Origin: an uncultured Rhodocyclaceae bacterium
Lineage (GTDB): Bacteria; Pseudomonadota; Gammaproteobacteria; Burkholderiales; Rhodocyclaceae
Direction: 5' to 3'
NCBI GenBank assembly: GCA_907163225.1
Contig: OU015322.1
Coordinates: 124,001 to 188,000, forward strand
DNA: 64,000 nucleotides
Of this stretch, positions 16,888 to 26,264 are shown one piece after another. The notes under the pieces are model-generated. The model was not told the DNA's origin. It was given only the letters and a program-made list of their open reading frames with translations, and did no database searches. A program made the translations under genes and the position numbers. The stretch's first letter is position 1. Every line of letters starts with the position of its first letter.

Positions 16888-19722
16888 ATGACAACGATGA
16901 ATAACCTGTTTGACAGCACGATGTACTTTGGTGGAAACGCACCATTTGTCGAAGAGCTGTATGAAAACTACCTGAACAACCCGACCGCCGTGCCTGAAGA
17001 GTGGCGCGAATATTTTGATCATTTGGCACAGATGCCAGGTTTCGTTGCTCGTGACGTCGCGCACGCACCAGTAATTTCCGCCTTCGCTGAGCTGGCCAAG
17101 GACGGCGGTTTTCGCCCTGCGCCGGCCGTTGGTGGCGACAACAAGAAGCAATCCGCGGTTGGTCAACTCGTCACCGCTTACCGCTCAATGGGTACCCGTT
17201 GGGCCGATCTTGATCCGCTCAAGCGTTTGGCTCGCCCCAAGATCGACGAACTAGAACCATCGTTTTACGGATTTACCGACGCAGACCTCAATCAGTCCTT
17301 TAGCGTGGGTTCCTTGAGGGGGCTGCCAGAAACTGCCAAGTTCGGTGACATCCTTGAAACTCTGAAGCAGACATATTGCGGCACTGTGGGCGTCGAGTAC
17401 ATGTATATGTCCGACTACAACGAAAAGCGCTGGCTGCAGGAACGCCTAGAGAGTATTCGCTCGCGTCCTACTTACAGTGCTGACCAGAAAAAACGTCTTC
17501 TGGAGCGGTTGACCGCAGCAGAGACGCTGGAGCGCTATCTGCATACCAAGTATGTCGGCCAGAAGCGTTTCTCCCTGGAAGGCGGTGAGTCGCTGATCGT
17601 TTCCATGGATGAGGCCATTCGTGTCGGTGGCAAGCTTGGTGTTGATGAAGTCGTCATCGGCATGGCCCATCGCGGTCGCCTCAATGTTCTCGTTAACACG
17701 CTGGGTAAGGCGCCGTCCATGCTCTTCGCTGAATTCGAGGGCAAGAAGAAGAGCGATTTGTCGGCTGGTGACGTCAAATATCATATGGGTTTCTCCTCTG
17801 ACGTTTCGACGCCGGGAGGCCCTTGCCATCTGACGCTGGCATTCAACCCATCTCACCTTGAAATCGTTAATCCGGTGGTCGAGGGCTCGGTTTACGCTCG
17901 CCAGGTTCGTCGTGGCGATGAAGGCAAGTCCAAGGTGCTACCGGTCGTTGTGCATGGTGACTCTGCCGTGGCCGGTCAGGGCGTCAACCAGGAGATGCTC
18001 AACTTTGCACAGACTCGCGGCTACGGTACGGGCGGCACGTTGCACATTGTGGTCAACAACCAGATCGGCTTCACGACCAGCGACCCACGCGACTACCGTT
18101 CGGGTCATTACTGTACCGACATCTTCAAGATGGCCGATGCACCGATCTTCCACGTCAATGGTGATGATCCGGAAGCGGTCGCGCTGGTTACCCAGTTGGC
18201 CATCGAATTCCGTCAGGAGTTCAAGAAGGATGTCGTCATCGACATCATCTGTTTCCGCAAACTCGGCCACAACGAACAAGACGAGCCGATGGTCACCCAG
18301 CCGCTGATGTACAAAATTATCAGCAAGCATCCGGGTACCCGCAAGGTTTACGGTGATCGTCTGATCGCTGAGGGTGTCTTGCCGGCTGATGGTCCTGATC
18401 AGATGATTGCCGAGTATCGCGCTCATCTCGACAAAGGCGAGTTGCTTTACAACCCGGTTCTGGCTGGCTACAAGCACCCCAATACCATCGACTGGACTCC
18501 GTTCCTGACCAAGTCTTACATAGAGACCTGCGACACCACCGTTCCGATGAAGGAGCTCAAGCGTCTTTCCGCGCGTTTGACGACTTTTCCAGAAGGTTAC
18601 ACGCTGCACTCGCGCGTCAAGAAAATTGCCGAAGACCGGGCTGCCATGGGCGAAGGCAAATTGCCGGTCGACTGGGGTATGGCAGAAAACCTGGCATACG
18701 CCTCGTTGCTTGTTTCCGGTTACGGCGTACGTATCTCGGGTGAGGACGTTGGTCGTGGCACCTTCTTCCACCGTCACGCTGCTTTCCACGATCAGAATCG
18801 GACTAGCTGGGATGAGGGAACCTATTACCCGCTGAAGAACCTGCAGGAAAAACAGGCTTCCTTCCAGTGTTACGACTCCGTGTTGTCGGAAGAGGCCGTT
18901 CTCGCTTTCGATTACGGCTATGCTTCAGCCAATCCTTACGAGATGGTCGTCTGGGAAGGCCAGTTTGGCGACTTCGCCAACGGCGCTCAGGTCGTTATCG
19001 ACCAGTTCATTGCGTCCGGTGAGGCCAAGTGGGGTCGCGCCTGCGGTTTGGTCATGCTGCTGCCGCACGGCTACGAGGGCCAAGGCCCGGAGCACTCTTC
19101 GGCACGCCTCGAACGTTACATGCAGCTTTGTGCCGAAATGAACATGGAAGTGTGTGTGCCGACTACCGCTGCTCAGGTCTTCCACATGCTGCGTCGTCAG
19201 GGTGTACGTATGCAGCGCAAGCCGCTGATCGTCATGACGCCGAAGTCGCTGCTCCGTCACAAGGATGCCGCTTCCAGCATGGAAGAACTGGCTACCGGCG
19301 AATTCAAGCGCATTATCGGCGAAGTTGATGAGATCGATGCCAAGAAGGTCAAGCGCGTCATTCTCTGTTGCGGCAAGGTGTATTACGACCTGCTGGCGGC
19401 ACGCCGCGAGAAGAAAATTACCGACATCGCAATCGTTCGCGTCGAACAGCTCTATCCTTTCCCGAAGGATTCGCTCGAGAAGGAACTGGCGAAGTATCCG
19501 AAGGCGAGCGAAATTGTTTGGACCCAGGAAGAGCCACGCAATCAGGGTGCCTGGTACTGGATCGCCTCGCGTCACCATCTGGATACCCAGTTGGGCGTCA
19601 AGCAGAAGATGTTGCTGGTTTCTCGTCCAGCTTCTTCTTCACCGGCAGTTGGCTATCTGGCCAAGCACAACGAGCAACAAAAGGCACTGATCGAGTCCGC
19701 ACTGGGCAAGATCGAGTACTGA
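16888..19722 (+). CDS. sucA: 2-oxoglutarate dehydrogenase E1 component
   Basis: A 944-residue thiamine-diphosphate enzyme that decarboxylates 2-oxoglutarate and passes succinyl to the E2 lipoyl arm. The N-terminal E2-binding helix (FVEELYENYLNNPTAVPEEW) and the active-site region VVIGMAHRGRLNVLVNTLGK are present, as are HGDSAVAGQGVNQE, the C-terminal GYASANPYEMVVWEGQFGDF, and WTQEEPRNQGAWYW. I use the ATG at 16888 after GAGGGG; earlier frames start inside the terminator region. sucB follows 24 bp later. Confidence 0.96.
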   Translation: MTTMNNLFDSTMYFGGNAPFVEELYENYLNNPTAVPEEWREYFDHLAQMPGFVARDVAHAPVISAFAELAKDGGFRPAPAVGGDNKKQSAVGQLVTAYRSMGTRWADLDPLKRLARPKIDELEPSFYGFTDADLNQSFSVGSLRGLPETAKFGDILETLKQTYCGTVGVEYMYMSDYNEKRWLQERLESIRSRPTYSADQKKRLLERLTAAETLERYLHTKYVGQKRFSLEGGESLIVSMDEAIRVGGKLGVDEVVIGMAHRGRLNVLVNTLGKAPSMLFAEFEGKKKSDLSAGDVKYHMGFSSDVSTPGGPCHLTLAFNPSHLEIVNPVVEGSVYARQVRRGDEGKSKVLPVVVHGDSAVAGQGVNQEMLNFAQTRGYGTGGTLHIVVNNQIGFTTSDPRDYRSGHYCTDIFKMADAPIFHVNGDDPEAVALVTQLAIEFRQEFKKDVVIDIICFRKLGHNEQDEPMVTQPLMYKIISKHPGTRKVYGDRLIAEGVLPADGPDQMIAEYRAHLDKGELLYNPVLAGYKHPNTIDWTPFLTKSYIETCDTTVPMKELKRLSARLTTFPEGYTLHSRVKKIAEDRAAMGEGKLPVDWGMAENLAYASLLVSGYGVRISGEDVGRGTFFHRHAAFHDQNRTSWDEGTYYPLKNLQEKQASFQCYDSVLSEEAVLAFDYGYASANPYEMVVWEGQFGDFANGAQVVIDQFIASGEAKWGRACGLVMLLPHGYEGQGPEHSSARLERYMQLCAEMNMEVCVPTTAAQVFHMLRRQGVRMQRKPLIVMTPKSLLRHKDAASSMEELATGEFKRIIGEVDEIDAKKVKRVILCCGKVYYDLLAARREKKITDIAIVRVEQLYPFPKDSLEKELAKYPKASEIVWTQEEPRNQGAWYWIASRHHLDTQLGVKQKMLLVSRPASSSPAVGYLAKHNEQQKALIESALGKIEY

Positions 19723-19746
19723 TAACTACAGCAGAGTGGAGTCACT

Positions 19747-20967
19747 ATGAGCATTATCGAAGTTCAAGTTCCCCAGCTTTCCGAGTCCGTCGCCGAAGGC
19801 ACGCTCGCTTCCTGGAAGAAGAAAATTGGCGAGGCCGTTGGTCGCGACGAAATCCTGATCGACATCGAAACCGACAAGGTCGTTCTCGAAGTTCCGTCGC
19901 CGGCTGCTGGCGTTCTGGTTGAAATTATCAAGGGTGATGGCGAAACCGTTGTTTCGGGTGAGTTGATCGCTCGCATCGACACCGAAGCCAAGGCGGGTGC
20001 CTCCGCCCCCGCTGCAGCCCCGAAGGCTGCTGCCGCTGCTGCGCCGGTTGCCGCTGCCGCAGCGCCGGCTGGCACGGCCAGCCCGTCGGCCCGCAAGATA
20101 CTCGACGAAAAGGGTGTTGCCGCCGCTGACGTCGCTGGTTCTGGCCGTGGTGGTCGCGTAACCAAGGAAGATGCCGTTGCCGCTGCGCCGAAGGCTGGTC
20201 CGGTCGCTGCTCCTGCTGCCGCCAAGGCTGCCATGCCGACGCCGCCGGTTTCCGTTGCCCTCGGCGATCGCACCGAACAGCGCGTGCCGATGTCCCGCCT
20301 GCGTGCCCGTATCGCCGAGCGTCTGCTGCAATCGCAAGCAACCAACGCCATCCTGACCACGTTCAATGAAGTGAACATGGGCCCGATGATGGCGCTGCGC
20401 AAGCAGTACGGCGAGAAGTTCGAGAAAGCCCATGGCGTTCGCCTCGGCTTCATGGGCTTCTTCGTCAAGGCTGCCTGTGCCGCCCTGCAGAAGTTTCCGA
20501 TCCTGAACGCTTCGGTCGATGGCAACGATATCGTCTATCACGGCTTCATCGACATCGGCATCGCTGTTGGTTCGCCGCGCGGTCTGGTCGTTCCGATCAT
20601 CCGCAATGCCGACCAGATGAGCATCGCCGAAATCGAGAAGAAGATTGCCGAATTCGGCGCCAAGGCCAAGGATGGCAAGCTGTCCATCGAAGATCTGACT
20701 GGCGGTACGTTCTCGATCTCCAACGGCGGCATCTTTGGTTCCATGATGTCCACCCCGATCATCAACCCGCCGCAGTCGGCCATTCTGGGCATCCATGCCA
20801 CGAAGGACCGCGCCATGGTTGAGAACGGTCAAGTCGTTGTGCGTCCGATGAACTATCTGGCCATGTCCTACGATCACCGCATCATCGACGGCCGCGAAGC
20901 CGTCCTCGGTCTGGTGACCATGAAGGAAGCGCTGGAAGATCCGTCCCGCCTGCTGCTCGGCGTCTAA
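19747..20967 (+). CDS. sucB: Dihydrolipoyl succinyltransferase (2-oxoglutarate dehydrogenase E2)
   Basis: A 406-residue E2 core protein. Residues 1-77 are a lipoyl domain with the modified Lys in [19 protein letters not shown]. An Ala/Pro-rich linker follows, then a subunit-binding domain ([20 protein letters not shown]), a second linker, and the catalytic domain ending with [13 protein letters not shown], which carries the active His and Asp. It acts with SucA and the adjacent lpdA product. Confidence 0.96.
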   Translation: MSIIEVQVPQLSESVAEGTLASWKKKIGEAVGRDEILIDIETDKVVLEVPSPAAGVLVEIIKGDGETVVSGELIARIDTEAKAGASAPAAAPKAAAAAAPVAAAAAPAGTASPSARKILDEKGVAAADVAGSGRGGRVTKEDAVAAAPKAGPVAAPAAAKAAMPTPPVSVALGDRTEQRVPMSRLRARIAERLLQSQATNAILTTFNEVNMGPMMALRKQYGEKFEKAHGVRLGFMGFFVKAACAALQKFPILNASVDGNDIVYHGFIDIGIAVGSPRGLVVPIIRNADQMSIAEIEKKIAEFGAKAKDGKLSIEDLTGGTFSISNGGIFGSMMSTPIINPPQSAILGIHATKDRAMVENGQVVVRPMNYLAMSYDHRIIDGREAVLGLVTMKEALEDPSRLLLGV

Positions 20968-20980
20968 TCGACGTTTGCCG

Positions 20981-21011
20981 GCGCCAGTTCCCCGTTTTCG
21001 GGGACTGGCGC
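20981..21011 (+). terminator. Hairpin between sucB and lpdA
   Basis: GCGCCAGTTCCCCG pairs with CGGGGACTGGCGC (one bulged T), followed by CTTTCG. It may reduce read-through from sucB into lpdA or protect the upstream message. Confidence 0.6.
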
Positions 21012-21043
21012 TTTCGCACATCTGAAATCTGAAAGGTTTACAC

Positions 21044-22468
21044 ATGTCCCAGCAATTTGACGTGCTCGTTATCGGTGGCGGCCCTGGCGGTTACATCGCG
21101 GCTATTCGCGCCTCCCAACTGGGTTTCACCGCAGCTTGCGCCGAATCCAATCCCTATGCTGACCCGAAGGGCGAGCCGCGTCTCGGCGGCACCTGCCTGA
21201 ACGTTGGCTGTATTCCGTCCAAGGCGCTGCTGCACACCTCGCACCTGTTTGAAGAAGCTGGTCACAGCTTCGAAGCCCAAGGCATCAAGGTCGGCAAGGC
21301 CTCCATCGACGTGCCGACCATGAAGGGTCGGAAAGATGGCGTGGTCAATCAGCTGACTTCCGGCATCAAGATGTTGCTCAAGAAGAACAAGGTGACTTTC
21401 CTCGCCGGCCACGGTTCTTTCGTTGGCAAAGAAGGCGATTTCTGGAAGGTCAAGGTTGGCGCTGAGGAAGTGCTGGCCAAGCAAGTTATCGTCGCCACTG
21501 GTTCCAAGGCACGTCATCTGCCGAATCTGCCGGTCGACCAGAAAATCGTCATGGATAACGAAGGCGCGCTGAATCAGGAATCCGTGCCAAAGAAGCTGGC
21601 CATTATTGGTGCCGGCGTTATCGGTCTGGAAATGGGTTCGGTCTGGCGTCGCGTCGGTTCTGAAGTCACCGTCCTTGAAGCCATGCCTAATTTCCTGGCT
21701 GCTGCCGATGTGGATGTTGCCAAGGAAGCACTCAAGCTGTTCACCAAGCAGGGTCTGAACATCCAGATGGGCGTCAAGATTGGCGACATCAAGGCGACCA
21801 AGAAGGGCGTTTCGATTGCCTACGAAGACAAGGATGGCAAGGCACAGAAGCTGGATGCCGACCGTCTGATCGTCTCGATCGGTCGTGTGCCGAATACGGA
21901 TGGCCTGAATGCCGAAGGCGTTGGCCTCAAGCTCGATGCCCGTGGTTTTGTCGAGGTCGACGGCCACTGCAAGACCAACTTGCCGGGTGTCTGGGCGATC
22001 GGCGACGTCGTTCGCGGCCCGATGCTGGCCCACAAGGCACACGAAGAAGGCGTCATGGTTGCCGAGTTGATGGCTGGTCAGGCTGGCCACTGCAATTTCG
22101 ACACCATTCCCTGGGTCATCTACACCTCGCCGGAAATTGCCTGGGTTGGCAAGACCGAGCAGCAACTCAAGGCTGATGGCGTGGCCTACAAGGCCGGCAA
22201 GGTTCCGTTCCTGGCCAATGGCCGGGCGCTGGGCATGGGCGATCCGTCCGGCTTCGTCAAGATGCTGGCCTGCAAGGATACTGACCGTATCCTCGGCGTG
22301 CATATCATCGGTGCCAATGCCTCCGAAATTATTGCCGAAGCAGTTGTGGCAATGGAATTTGGCGGTGCTTCCGAAGATCTGGCGCGTATCTGCCATGCTC
22401 ACCCGACCCTGTCGGAGACTGTGCATGAAGCCGCACTGGCTTGTGAAAAGCGCACGCTGAACTTCTAA
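21044..22468 (+). CDS. lpdA: Dihydrolipoyl dehydrogenase (E3)
   Basis: A 474-residue flavoprotein disulfide reductase that reoxidises the lipoyl group of E2 with NAD. FAD binding is at [16 protein letters not shown], the redox disulfide is [13 protein letters not shown], the NAD fold is [15 protein letters not shown], and the catalytic His-Glu pair lies in [13 protein letters not shown]. It has the normal length. It may serve pyruvate dehydrogenase as well, since no other E3 is in view. Confidence 0.96.
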   Translation: MSQQFDVLVIGGGPGGYIAAIRASQLGFTAACAESNPYADPKGEPRLGGTCLNVGCIPSKALLHTSHLFEEAGHSFEAQGIKVGKASIDVPTMKGRKDGVVNQLTSGIKMLLKKNKVTFLAGHGSFVGKEGDFWKVKVGAEEVLAKQVIVATGSKARHLPNLPVDQKIVMDNEGALNQESVPKKLAIIGAGVIGLEMGSVWRRVGSEVTVLEAMPNFLAAADVDVAKEALKLFTKQGLNIQMGVKIGDIKATKKGVSIAYEDKDGKAQKLDADRLIVSIGRVPNTDGLNAEGVGLKLDARGFVEVDGHCKTNLPGVWAIGDVVRGPMLAHKAHEEGVMVAELMAGQAGHCNFDTIPWVIYTSPEIAWVGKTEQQLKADGVAYKAGKVPFLANGRALGMGDPSGFVKMLACKDTDRILGVHIIGANASEIIAEAVVAMEFGGASEDLARICHAHPTLSETVHEAALACEKRTLNF

Positions 22469-22487
22469 TCAGAAATTCAGCTGCTCG

Positions 22488-22518
22488 AAAGGCGGGTTGC
22501 GGCAACGCACCCGCCTTT
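22488..22518 (+). terminator. Terminator after lpdA
   Basis: AAAGGCGGGTTGCG, GCAA loop, CGCACCCGCCTTT (one bulged T), then GTTTTT. It ends the 2-oxoglutarate dehydrogenase gene cluster. Confidence 0.88.
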
Positions 22519-22564
22519 GTTTTTGGCAAAATACGTTTCTCCCCCCAAATGCTGATTCACCACG

Positions 22565-23683
22565 ATGCCCCATAAAAAACTCAATGTCGCCGCGCAGGGC
22601 ATGCTAGACGCCTATAAAAACTTGCTCGATGCCCGCGGCTATCTGGCCGATGCGGCGCAAATGACAGCCGCCAACGCCTTGCAGTCTCTTTATACAAATT
22701 TGCTCTATTTCAAGGTTGACCGTGGCAGCACCTTCAAACGCCTGCTGTCGCCACCCAAGCCGCCGAAGGGCGTTTATTTCTGGGGCGGGGTAGGGCGTGG
22801 CAAGAGCTTTTTGATGGATTGCTTCTACGACGCGGTGCCCTACCGCCGCAAGAAGCGCCTGCATTTTCATTCCTTCATGCAGCAGATCCACCGCGATCTG
22901 GAGAAATACAAGGGCGAACCAGACCCCATGCTGCGCCTCGCCGAGGCCATCGCCAAGGATGTCCGGCTGCTCTGCTTTGATGAGTTCCATGTCTCCGACA
23001 TTGCCGACGCGATGATTCTCGGCCGCCTGATGGATGGCCTGTTCGCCAACGGCGTGATCGTCGTGATGACCTCGAACTATCCGCCTTCCAAGCTCTATCC
23101 GAATGGCCTGCACCGCGAGAGCTTCCTGCCGACCATTGCCTTGCTGGAAAAATATCTCGATGTTTTCGAGGTTGATTCCGGGGTCGACTACCGTTTGCGG
23201 GCCTTGGAGCAGGTTGAGATTTTTCACTATCCAGCCGATACCGCTGCCGAGAAAAAGATGCTCGACTACTTTCGCATGGTGGCTGGCGAAGAGGGCAAGA
23301 AGGGTGGGCACGTTGAGATTCTCGGTCGCAACATCGACACCGTGCGGCGTGGCCATGGGGTGATCTGGTTTGATTTTCGAACCTTGTGCGGCGGGCCGCG
23401 CTCGCAGAATGATTACCTTGAAATCTCGCGTGGCTACCATACCGTGCTGCTCTCGCACGTTCCGAAGATGACCTCGCACCAAGCCTCGGAGGCGCGACGC
23501 TTCACCTGGTTGGTCGACGTCTTCTACGACAACAAGGTCAAGCTCATCGTCACCGCCGACTGCGCGGCTGATGATTTGTACACCGAAGGCACGCAGGCCA
23601 GCGAATTCAAGCGTACAGTCAGTCGCCTGACCGAAATGAACTCGCGCGAATACCTTGCCTTGCCGCATATCGTCGCGCCCTGA
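22565..23683 (+). CDS. zapE: Cell division protein ZapE (AFG1-like ATPase)
   Basis: A 372-residue P-loop ATPase of the ZapE/AFG1 family. Walker A is WGGVGRGKSFLMD and Walker B is RLLCFDEFHVSDIADAMILG. LVDVFYDNKVKLIVTAD near the C-terminus is also typical. ZapE associates with FtsZ and is needed for division under stress in enterobacteria; the mitochondrial relative is a protein quality-control factor. The next gene begins 10 bp after its stop. Confidence 0.93.
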   Translation: MPHKKLNVAAQGMLDAYKNLLDARGYLADAAQMTAANALQSLYTNLLYFKVDRGSTFKRLLSPPKPPKGVYFWGGVGRGKSFLMDCFYDAVPYRRKKRLHFHSFMQQIHRDLEKYKGEPDPMLRLAEAIAKDVRLLCFDEFHVSDIADAMILGRLMDGLFANGVIVVMTSNYPPSKLYPNGLHRESFLPTIALLEKYLDVFEVDSGVDYRLRALEQVEIFHYPADTAAEKKMLDYFRMVAGEEGKKGGHVEILGRNIDTVRRGHGVIWFDFRTLCGGPRSQNDYLEISRGYHTVLLSHVPKMTSHQASEARRFTWLVDVFYDNKVKLIVTADCAADDLYTEGTQASEFKRTVSRLTEMNSREYLALPHIVAP

Positions 23684-23693
23684 GGACAGCATT

Positions 23694-24491
23694 TTGAAAA
23701 TTGCCCTGAAATTCCTGTTGACCGTAGCAATCAGCCTTTGGCTTGGCGTGGTCGCTGCGCAGCAACTCGAAATCATCGAGCTGCGCAGCAAGAGCGCCGA
23801 CGATGTCCTGCCTGCCTTGCTGCCACTGGTCGAGCCGGGCGGCACGCTGACCGGCATGAACAACCAGCTATTCCTCAAAGCCTCACCGCGCAATCGGGCG
23901 GACATCAAGCGGGCACTGGCGGCGATCGATACGCCGACGCGCCGGCTGATCATTCGTGTCTCGCAAAACCGTCAGGCCGAAGACAGCTCGCGCGGAGCCG
24001 AAGCGAGCGGCCAGGTTGTGCTGGGCAGCACCCGCCGGAGCAATGTCGACGCCCGCGTCTGGGACACCAAGAGCGTGCGCGGCGAGAGCGCGGCGCAAAT
24101 GGTGCAGACGGTCGAAGGCGGGCAGGCCTTCATCCAGGTCGGTCGCTCGCTACCGATCCCCATGCGTCAGGTGGCCGTTGGGCCAGGCGGCGTGGTCATC
24201 AACGAAACGGTGGTCTATCAGGACGTTGGTCGCGGCTTCTACGCCGTGCCACGCCTCAACGGCAGCCGGGTGACGCTGGATATCAGCCAGCAGGCATCCC
24301 ATCAGGGAGGCTACGGCAGCATCAACAGTCAGCGGCTATCGACAACGGTTTCCGGACGGCTCGGCGAATGGATAGAACTCGGCGGCAGCGGCCGTCAGGC
24401 CAGCGGCAATCAGGGCGGCGCGCTCAGTCTTTCAACCAGCGACGCCCGCGATAATCGCGCAATCTGGTTAATGGTAGAGGAAGTAGAGTGA
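23694..24491 (+). CDS. Secretin N-domain-like exported protein
   Basis: A 265-residue protein. From the TTG at 23694 (GAGGA 7 bp upstream) it starts LKIALKFLLTVAISLWLGVV and is cut near AAQQ, a clear signal peptide. Residues 25-85 (LEIIELRSKSADDVLPALLP, then NNQLFLKASPRNRADIKRAL) look like a secretin short N-domain or NolW-type domain, as in PilQ and GspD. The rest is Gly/Ser-rich beta structure without the C-terminal secretin pore. So it is not a pore itself; a scaffold role is only a guess. It is coupled to the small membrane gene downstream. Confidence 0.6.
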   Translation: MKIALKFLLTVAISLWLGVVAAQQLEIIELRSKSADDVLPALLPLVEPGGTLTGMNNQLFLKASPRNRADIKRALAAIDTPTRRLIIRVSQNRQAEDSSRGAEASGQVVLGSTRRSNVDARVWDTKSVRGESAAQMVQTVEGGQAFIQVGRSLPIPMRQVAVGPGGVVINETVVYQDVGRGFYAVPRLNGSRVTLDISQQASHQGGYGSINSQRLSTTVSGRLGEWIELGGSGRQASGNQGGALSLSTSDARDNRAIWLMVEEVE

Positions 24492-24727
24492 GTGAATTGA
24501 AACGTCATATCGGGCAAAAAGTAGCGCTGGCTACCGCCGTATTTTGTGCCCTGCTGGCCTTGCCGGCATTTGGCCTGTTCATCTGGCTGTGGGTGGAGCG
24601 CGGGCTGGCCGATACCTGGGTGCCGAGCGCGCTGGCGGCGGTCGGATTTCTGGGCGCCTGTACGGTCGTGCTGTATGCCACCAGCCGGCCGCAGCCGCCA
24701 TTGCCGCCGGACGACGCGCAGGTTTGA
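24488..24727 (+). CDS. Small two-helix membrane protein, unknown
   Basis: A 79-residue protein starting with GTG that overlaps the stop of the secretin-domain gene by 4 bp. It has two hydrophobic segments, LATAVFCALLALPAFGLFIW and ALAAVGFLGACTVVLYA, and a Pro-rich acidic tail RPQPPLPPDDAQV. I do not recognise a family. The overlap suggests co-translation with the upstream exported protein. Confidence 0.5.
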   Translation: MSELKRHIGQKVALATAVFCALLALPAFGLFIWLWVERGLADTWVPSALAAVGFLGACTVVLYATSRPQPPLPPDDAQV

Positions 24728-24772
24728 TCCGGGCATTCGCTGGCGGCTTGTGCCGCCCCGTCTCATGCCGGC

Positions 24773-25705
24773 CTATTCAACAAGTCGGCTGATCAACATC
24801 GGGTCCGCCACGCCGGTGCCGGGCAAGCCGGCGCTGACCTGATATTTCTTCAGCAAATTGACGCTGGTCTGACCAAAAATGCCGTCGGCTTTGATGGCAA
24901 CGCCGTTTTCCGATAGTCCGAGCTGAACCAGTCGCACATCCAGCCCTCGCGCCAGCGGGGTTTGCAGGGCAATGCTGCGGGTGCCGGGTTGCGGGCCGTC
25001 GTAACAGCCCGGCGGCGTGGCGCGCAGAGTGCTCAGCGAAATCTCGGCTCCGCGGATGACCAGCGGCAATTCCAGACCCCAGTAGCCTTGCTCGATCAGC
25101 CGTAGAAAAGCCTCCATGCGGTAGGCCGTCTTGCGTAGATCGCTGCGCGGGTGGCTGGTCAGCCAGGCGCGACGCGTATTGACGTAGGCCTTGATCCACT
25201 TCTTTTCACCAAGCGCAGTCAGGCTGCCGGACTTGGCGATCGTGCGATCACGCATGGCTTTCCAGGAGCCATGCACGGTGCTGTCATAAACCACGGCAGT
25301 GCCCAGCGCCGAGGTGATGCCGATATTGGCCGCAATGCGCGCCGCTGTTCGCCAATAAACCTCGTCGAAAAACACGTCCTGGGTTTCGCGCATGATCGGG
25401 TCGTCAGCCGTGGCGCGGAGCAGGTTGTGCAGGCGGAGATCGTTGTCCAGACTCAGGTCAATGGCAGCGAAGCGGGGCAGCCACGGTGACAGCCGGTGCC
25501 CGAAGCGGGCGCCGTCGTTGGTGCAGTAACGCGTCAGCAGGTCGAGCAGATTCCCCGAGGTGAGGGTGGTTTGCGAACGGCCAAAAGTAAGGTGGCCGGT
25601 GTCGCCAGGAATGACCGTAACACTGCCGTAATCGCCGAGAACCACGCCGGTTTCAAACAAGTTGACGATCGATTGTGCGGTCTGCTTCTGAGTTGGTGTG
25701 AGCAT
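24773..25705 (-). CDS. GH46 chitosanase-like glycosidase with peptidoglycan-binding domain
   Basis: A 310-residue protein. Residues 1-235 resemble GH46 chitosanases: NLFETGVVLGDYGSVTVIPG holds the expected catalytic Glu, and DTGHLTFGRSQTTL the expected Asp. The C-terminal 70 residues are a PG_binding_1 repeat (LARGLDVRLVQLGLSENGVA, then DGIFGQTSVNLLKKYQ). It would hydrolyse a glucosamine polymer or de-N-acetylated wall glycan. No signal peptide is visible at the N-terminus (MLTPTQKQTAQ), so export is unclear; a phage-like or accessory lysin is an alternative. Confidence 0.68.
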   Translation of the reverse strand: MLTPTQKQTAQSIVNLFETGVVLGDYGSVTVIPGDTGHLTFGRSQTTLTSGNLLDLLTRYCTNDGARFGHRLSPWLPRFAAIDLSLDNDLRLHNLLRATADDPIMRETQDVFFDEVYWRTAARIAANIGITSALGTAVVYDSTVHGSWKAMRDRTIAKSGSLTALGEKKWIKAYVNTRRAWLTSHPRSDLRKTAYRMEAFLRLIEQGYWGLELPLVIRGAEISLSTLRATPPGCYDGPQPGTRSIALQTPLARGLDVRLVQLGLSENGVAIKADGIFGQTSVNLLKKYQVSAGLPGTGVADPMLISRLVE

Positions 25706-25780
25706 GGAACGGTTCCTTTCGCGGGGTTTTTATGGCATATCCTTGAAGCGCTCTATCAGATTCGACCAATGACACCGATG

Positions 25781-25812
25781 CTGCGGTCGACGGGAAAAAA
25801 GGCCAATTTTTA
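25781..25812 (-). repeat. Dispersed GGTTGACCG repeat, copy C
   Basis: Reads CTGCGGTCGACGGGAAAAAA then GGCCAATTTTTA on the plus strand, a diverged family member (GTCGAC for GTCAAC). It lies between the chitosanase-like gene and the small exported protein. Confidence 0.6.
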
Positions 25813-25825
25813 CGAATGCGCACGG

Positions 25826-26038
25826 CTACGGCGCGATGTCGGCGTAACCTCCGGCCTGGTAGGCGATCGGCGAAATCCAGGCATTGCCGAGCATGCGAAT
25901 GTCAGGCAACACCGATTCGGCTTTGGTGCCCTGGTCGCGAACCGCGACCGCACATTGTTCGGCGATTGCAGCCGCCGGGAGCGTTGCGGCAGCGATTAGT
26001 CCGGAAACGATGGCGCCGAAAATATGTGCGCGAAGCAT
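25826..26038 (-). CDS. Small exported protein, unknown
   Basis: A 70-residue protein with a signal peptide (HIFGAIVSGLIAAATLPAAA, cleavage near IAEQ) and a 40-residue mature part containing a single Cys and the tail AWISPIAYQAGGYADIAP. A purine-rich GAGGAGAAAA sequence precedes the ATG. No family is recognised. It stands alone. Confidence 0.5.
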   Translation of the reverse strand: MLRAHIFGAIVSGLIAAATLPAAAIAEQCAVAVRDQGTKAESVLPDIRMLGNAWISPIAYQAGGYADIAP

Positions 26039-26137
26039 GGTTTTCTCCTCGAAGGCAATTTCAAGCAGATGAGATTTCGACCAATGACGCTACGATAATA
26101 ATGCGACTCCGCACCGCTTTCCAGCGGTGAAAAAAAT

Positions 26138-26160
26138 AAACCCGGCAGGGGGCCGGGTTT
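26138..26160. terminator. Hairpin AAACCCGGC/GCCGGGTTT
   Basis: A 9-bp perfect stem with a 5-base loop between the nemA stop and the small exported gene; probably the terminator of a transcript in either direction. Confidence 0.6.
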
Positions 26161-26264
26161 GCGATTTGGCGCTTGAAGTCAATCGGCGCGCTGCCATGAA
26201 GGCATCAGTTTTCAAAGCAGCGCTGTGCCCGGGAATTCCGGTCACGGCCTAATCGGAAGGGCGA

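Noticed and set aside
17502..17518. GGTTGACCGCAG inside sucA taken as another repeat copy
   Set aside because: It encodes RLTAAE, ordinary SucA sequence, and lacks the T-run and GGCC arm.
21038..22426. 462-codon minus-strand frame over lpdA
   Set aside because: It is a shadow of lpdA, with the low-complexity composition of an antisense frame.
22712..22730. GGTTGACCGTGG in zapE as a repeat copy
   Set aside because: Only the core matches, it reads KVDRGS which suits the family, and the flanks do not match.
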